A stretch of DNA of 64,000 bases from Pseudomonas mandelii (GTDB taxonomy: Bacteria; Pseudomonadota; Gammaproteobacteria; Pseudomonadales; Pseudomonadaceae): assembly GCF_024138395.1 (NCBI RefSeq), contig NZ_JAMYDU010000001.1, positions 124,001 to 188,000 of the forward strand. Reading direction: 5' to 3'. Shown here piece after piece: positions 63,679 to 64,000 of this stretch. The notes under the pieces are model-generated. The model worked only from the letters and a program-made list of their open reading frames with translations. It was not told where the DNA came from and ran no database searches. Within the stretch, counting starts at the first letter, position 1. Every line of letters begins with the position of its first letter. Made by a program: the position numbers and the translations under genes.

Positions 63679-64000
63679 TTATCCCAATGACTTCTTGTAG
63701 CGGCCTTCGATCATCCGGTTCCACGACAGCATGATCAGCAGGTTGAGCAACAGCAGCGCGACGGCAATCGCAGCGCCCATCGGCCAGTTCAGCTCCGACA
63801 GGTACTGGTCGTAGATCAGCGTGGCGACCATCTTTATCCGGCGTCCGCCGAGCAGTCCGGGAATGGCAAATGAACTCGCCGCGAGGCCGAACACGATCAA
63901 GGTGCCGGAGAGCACGCCGGGCATGATTTGCGGCAGCACCACTTTGCGCATCACCGTGAGGTGGCTGGCGCCCAGCGACAGCGCGGCTTGTTCGGCGGCG
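63679..64000 (-). CDS. ABC transporter permease (PotB-like), 5' end cut by the window
   Basis: The last 107 residues are visible. They start inside the EAA loop (AAEQAALSLGASHLTVMRKV) and contain two membrane segments (GLAASSFAIPGLLG and MGAAIAVALLLLNLLIML). Overlap and order with the PotC-like gene show one transporter. The upstream ATPase and perhaps the regulator are outside the window. Confidence 0.9.
   Translation of the reverse strand, partial: AAEQAALSLGASHLTVMRKVVLPQIMPGVLSGTLIVFGLAASSFAIPGLLGGRRIKMVATLIYDQYLSELNWPMGAAIAVALLLLNLLIMLSWNRMIEGRYKKSLG

Overview
The window is chromosomal DNA from a fluorescent-group Pseudomonas, most likely of the P. fluorescens complex. This rests on GC-rich coding sequence, divergent ampC/ampR, the tig-clpP-clpX-lon-hupB-tRNA-Asp-ppiD order, an AraC regulator/nitrilase-like/fadH neighbourhood, phnWX, and many short palindromic intergenic elements built on Pseudomonas REP cores. 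I see no insertion sequence, integrase, prophage module, CRISPR array or replication origin, so this is core chromosome with small accessory patches.

Layout. 0-12 kb: a secreted aldose 1-epimerase (cut by the left edge), a lipoprotein, a TSUP permease, an erythromycin-esterase-like protein, a glyoxalase-fold protein, the class C beta-lactamase ampC with divergent ampR, and a D-glucarate block (gudD, gudP, FCD-type GntR regulator) with three matching operator candidates. 12-30 kb: transporters with their regulators (DMT/LysR, SstT, MFS, NhaR), the tRNA hydroxylase TrhP, an AI-2E permease, a shikimate-dehydrogenase-like enzyme, TerC, several small proteins, PbpG and FolD. 30-40 kb: a housekeeping block with five tRNA genes (Arg, His, Leu, His, Asp), trigger factor, ClpP, ClpX, Lon, HU-beta and PpiD, which together handle protein folding, proteolysis and nucleoid structure. 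A sigma-32-like promoter precedes lon.

40-47 kb: a DUF2242-like lipoprotein, a 28-residue ORF, an AraC regulator coupled to a nitrilase-fold protein that lacks two of its three catalytic residues, divergent fadH, a D-cysteine desulfhydrase-like enzyme and a cytochrome b561. 47.6-54.8 kb: a 2-aminoethylphosphonate block, with phnW and phnX under a divergent LysR, followed by a second paralogous LysR divergent from an organophosphate-type MFS permease and an FAD amine oxidase. I infer that the second half imports and oxidises a related aminophosphonate. A short orphan VgrG and a YebC paralog follow, then an LRR-protein kinase fusion. The right end is an operon of a polyamine-type ABC importer interleaved with a three-subunit, HcnABC/opine-dehydrogenase-like oxidoreductase; it runs off the right edge.

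The most unusual structural signal is a family of palindromic elements whose asymmetric 34-bp spacer lies in opposite orientations relative to conserved flanks at different loci. This suggests that the REP arms mediate inversion. Other second-look items are two probable pseudo-enzymes (a C39-like lipoprotein and the nitrilase-like protein), a family of tiny Asp/Pro-rich proteins, and well-defined operator sets at galM and gudP.
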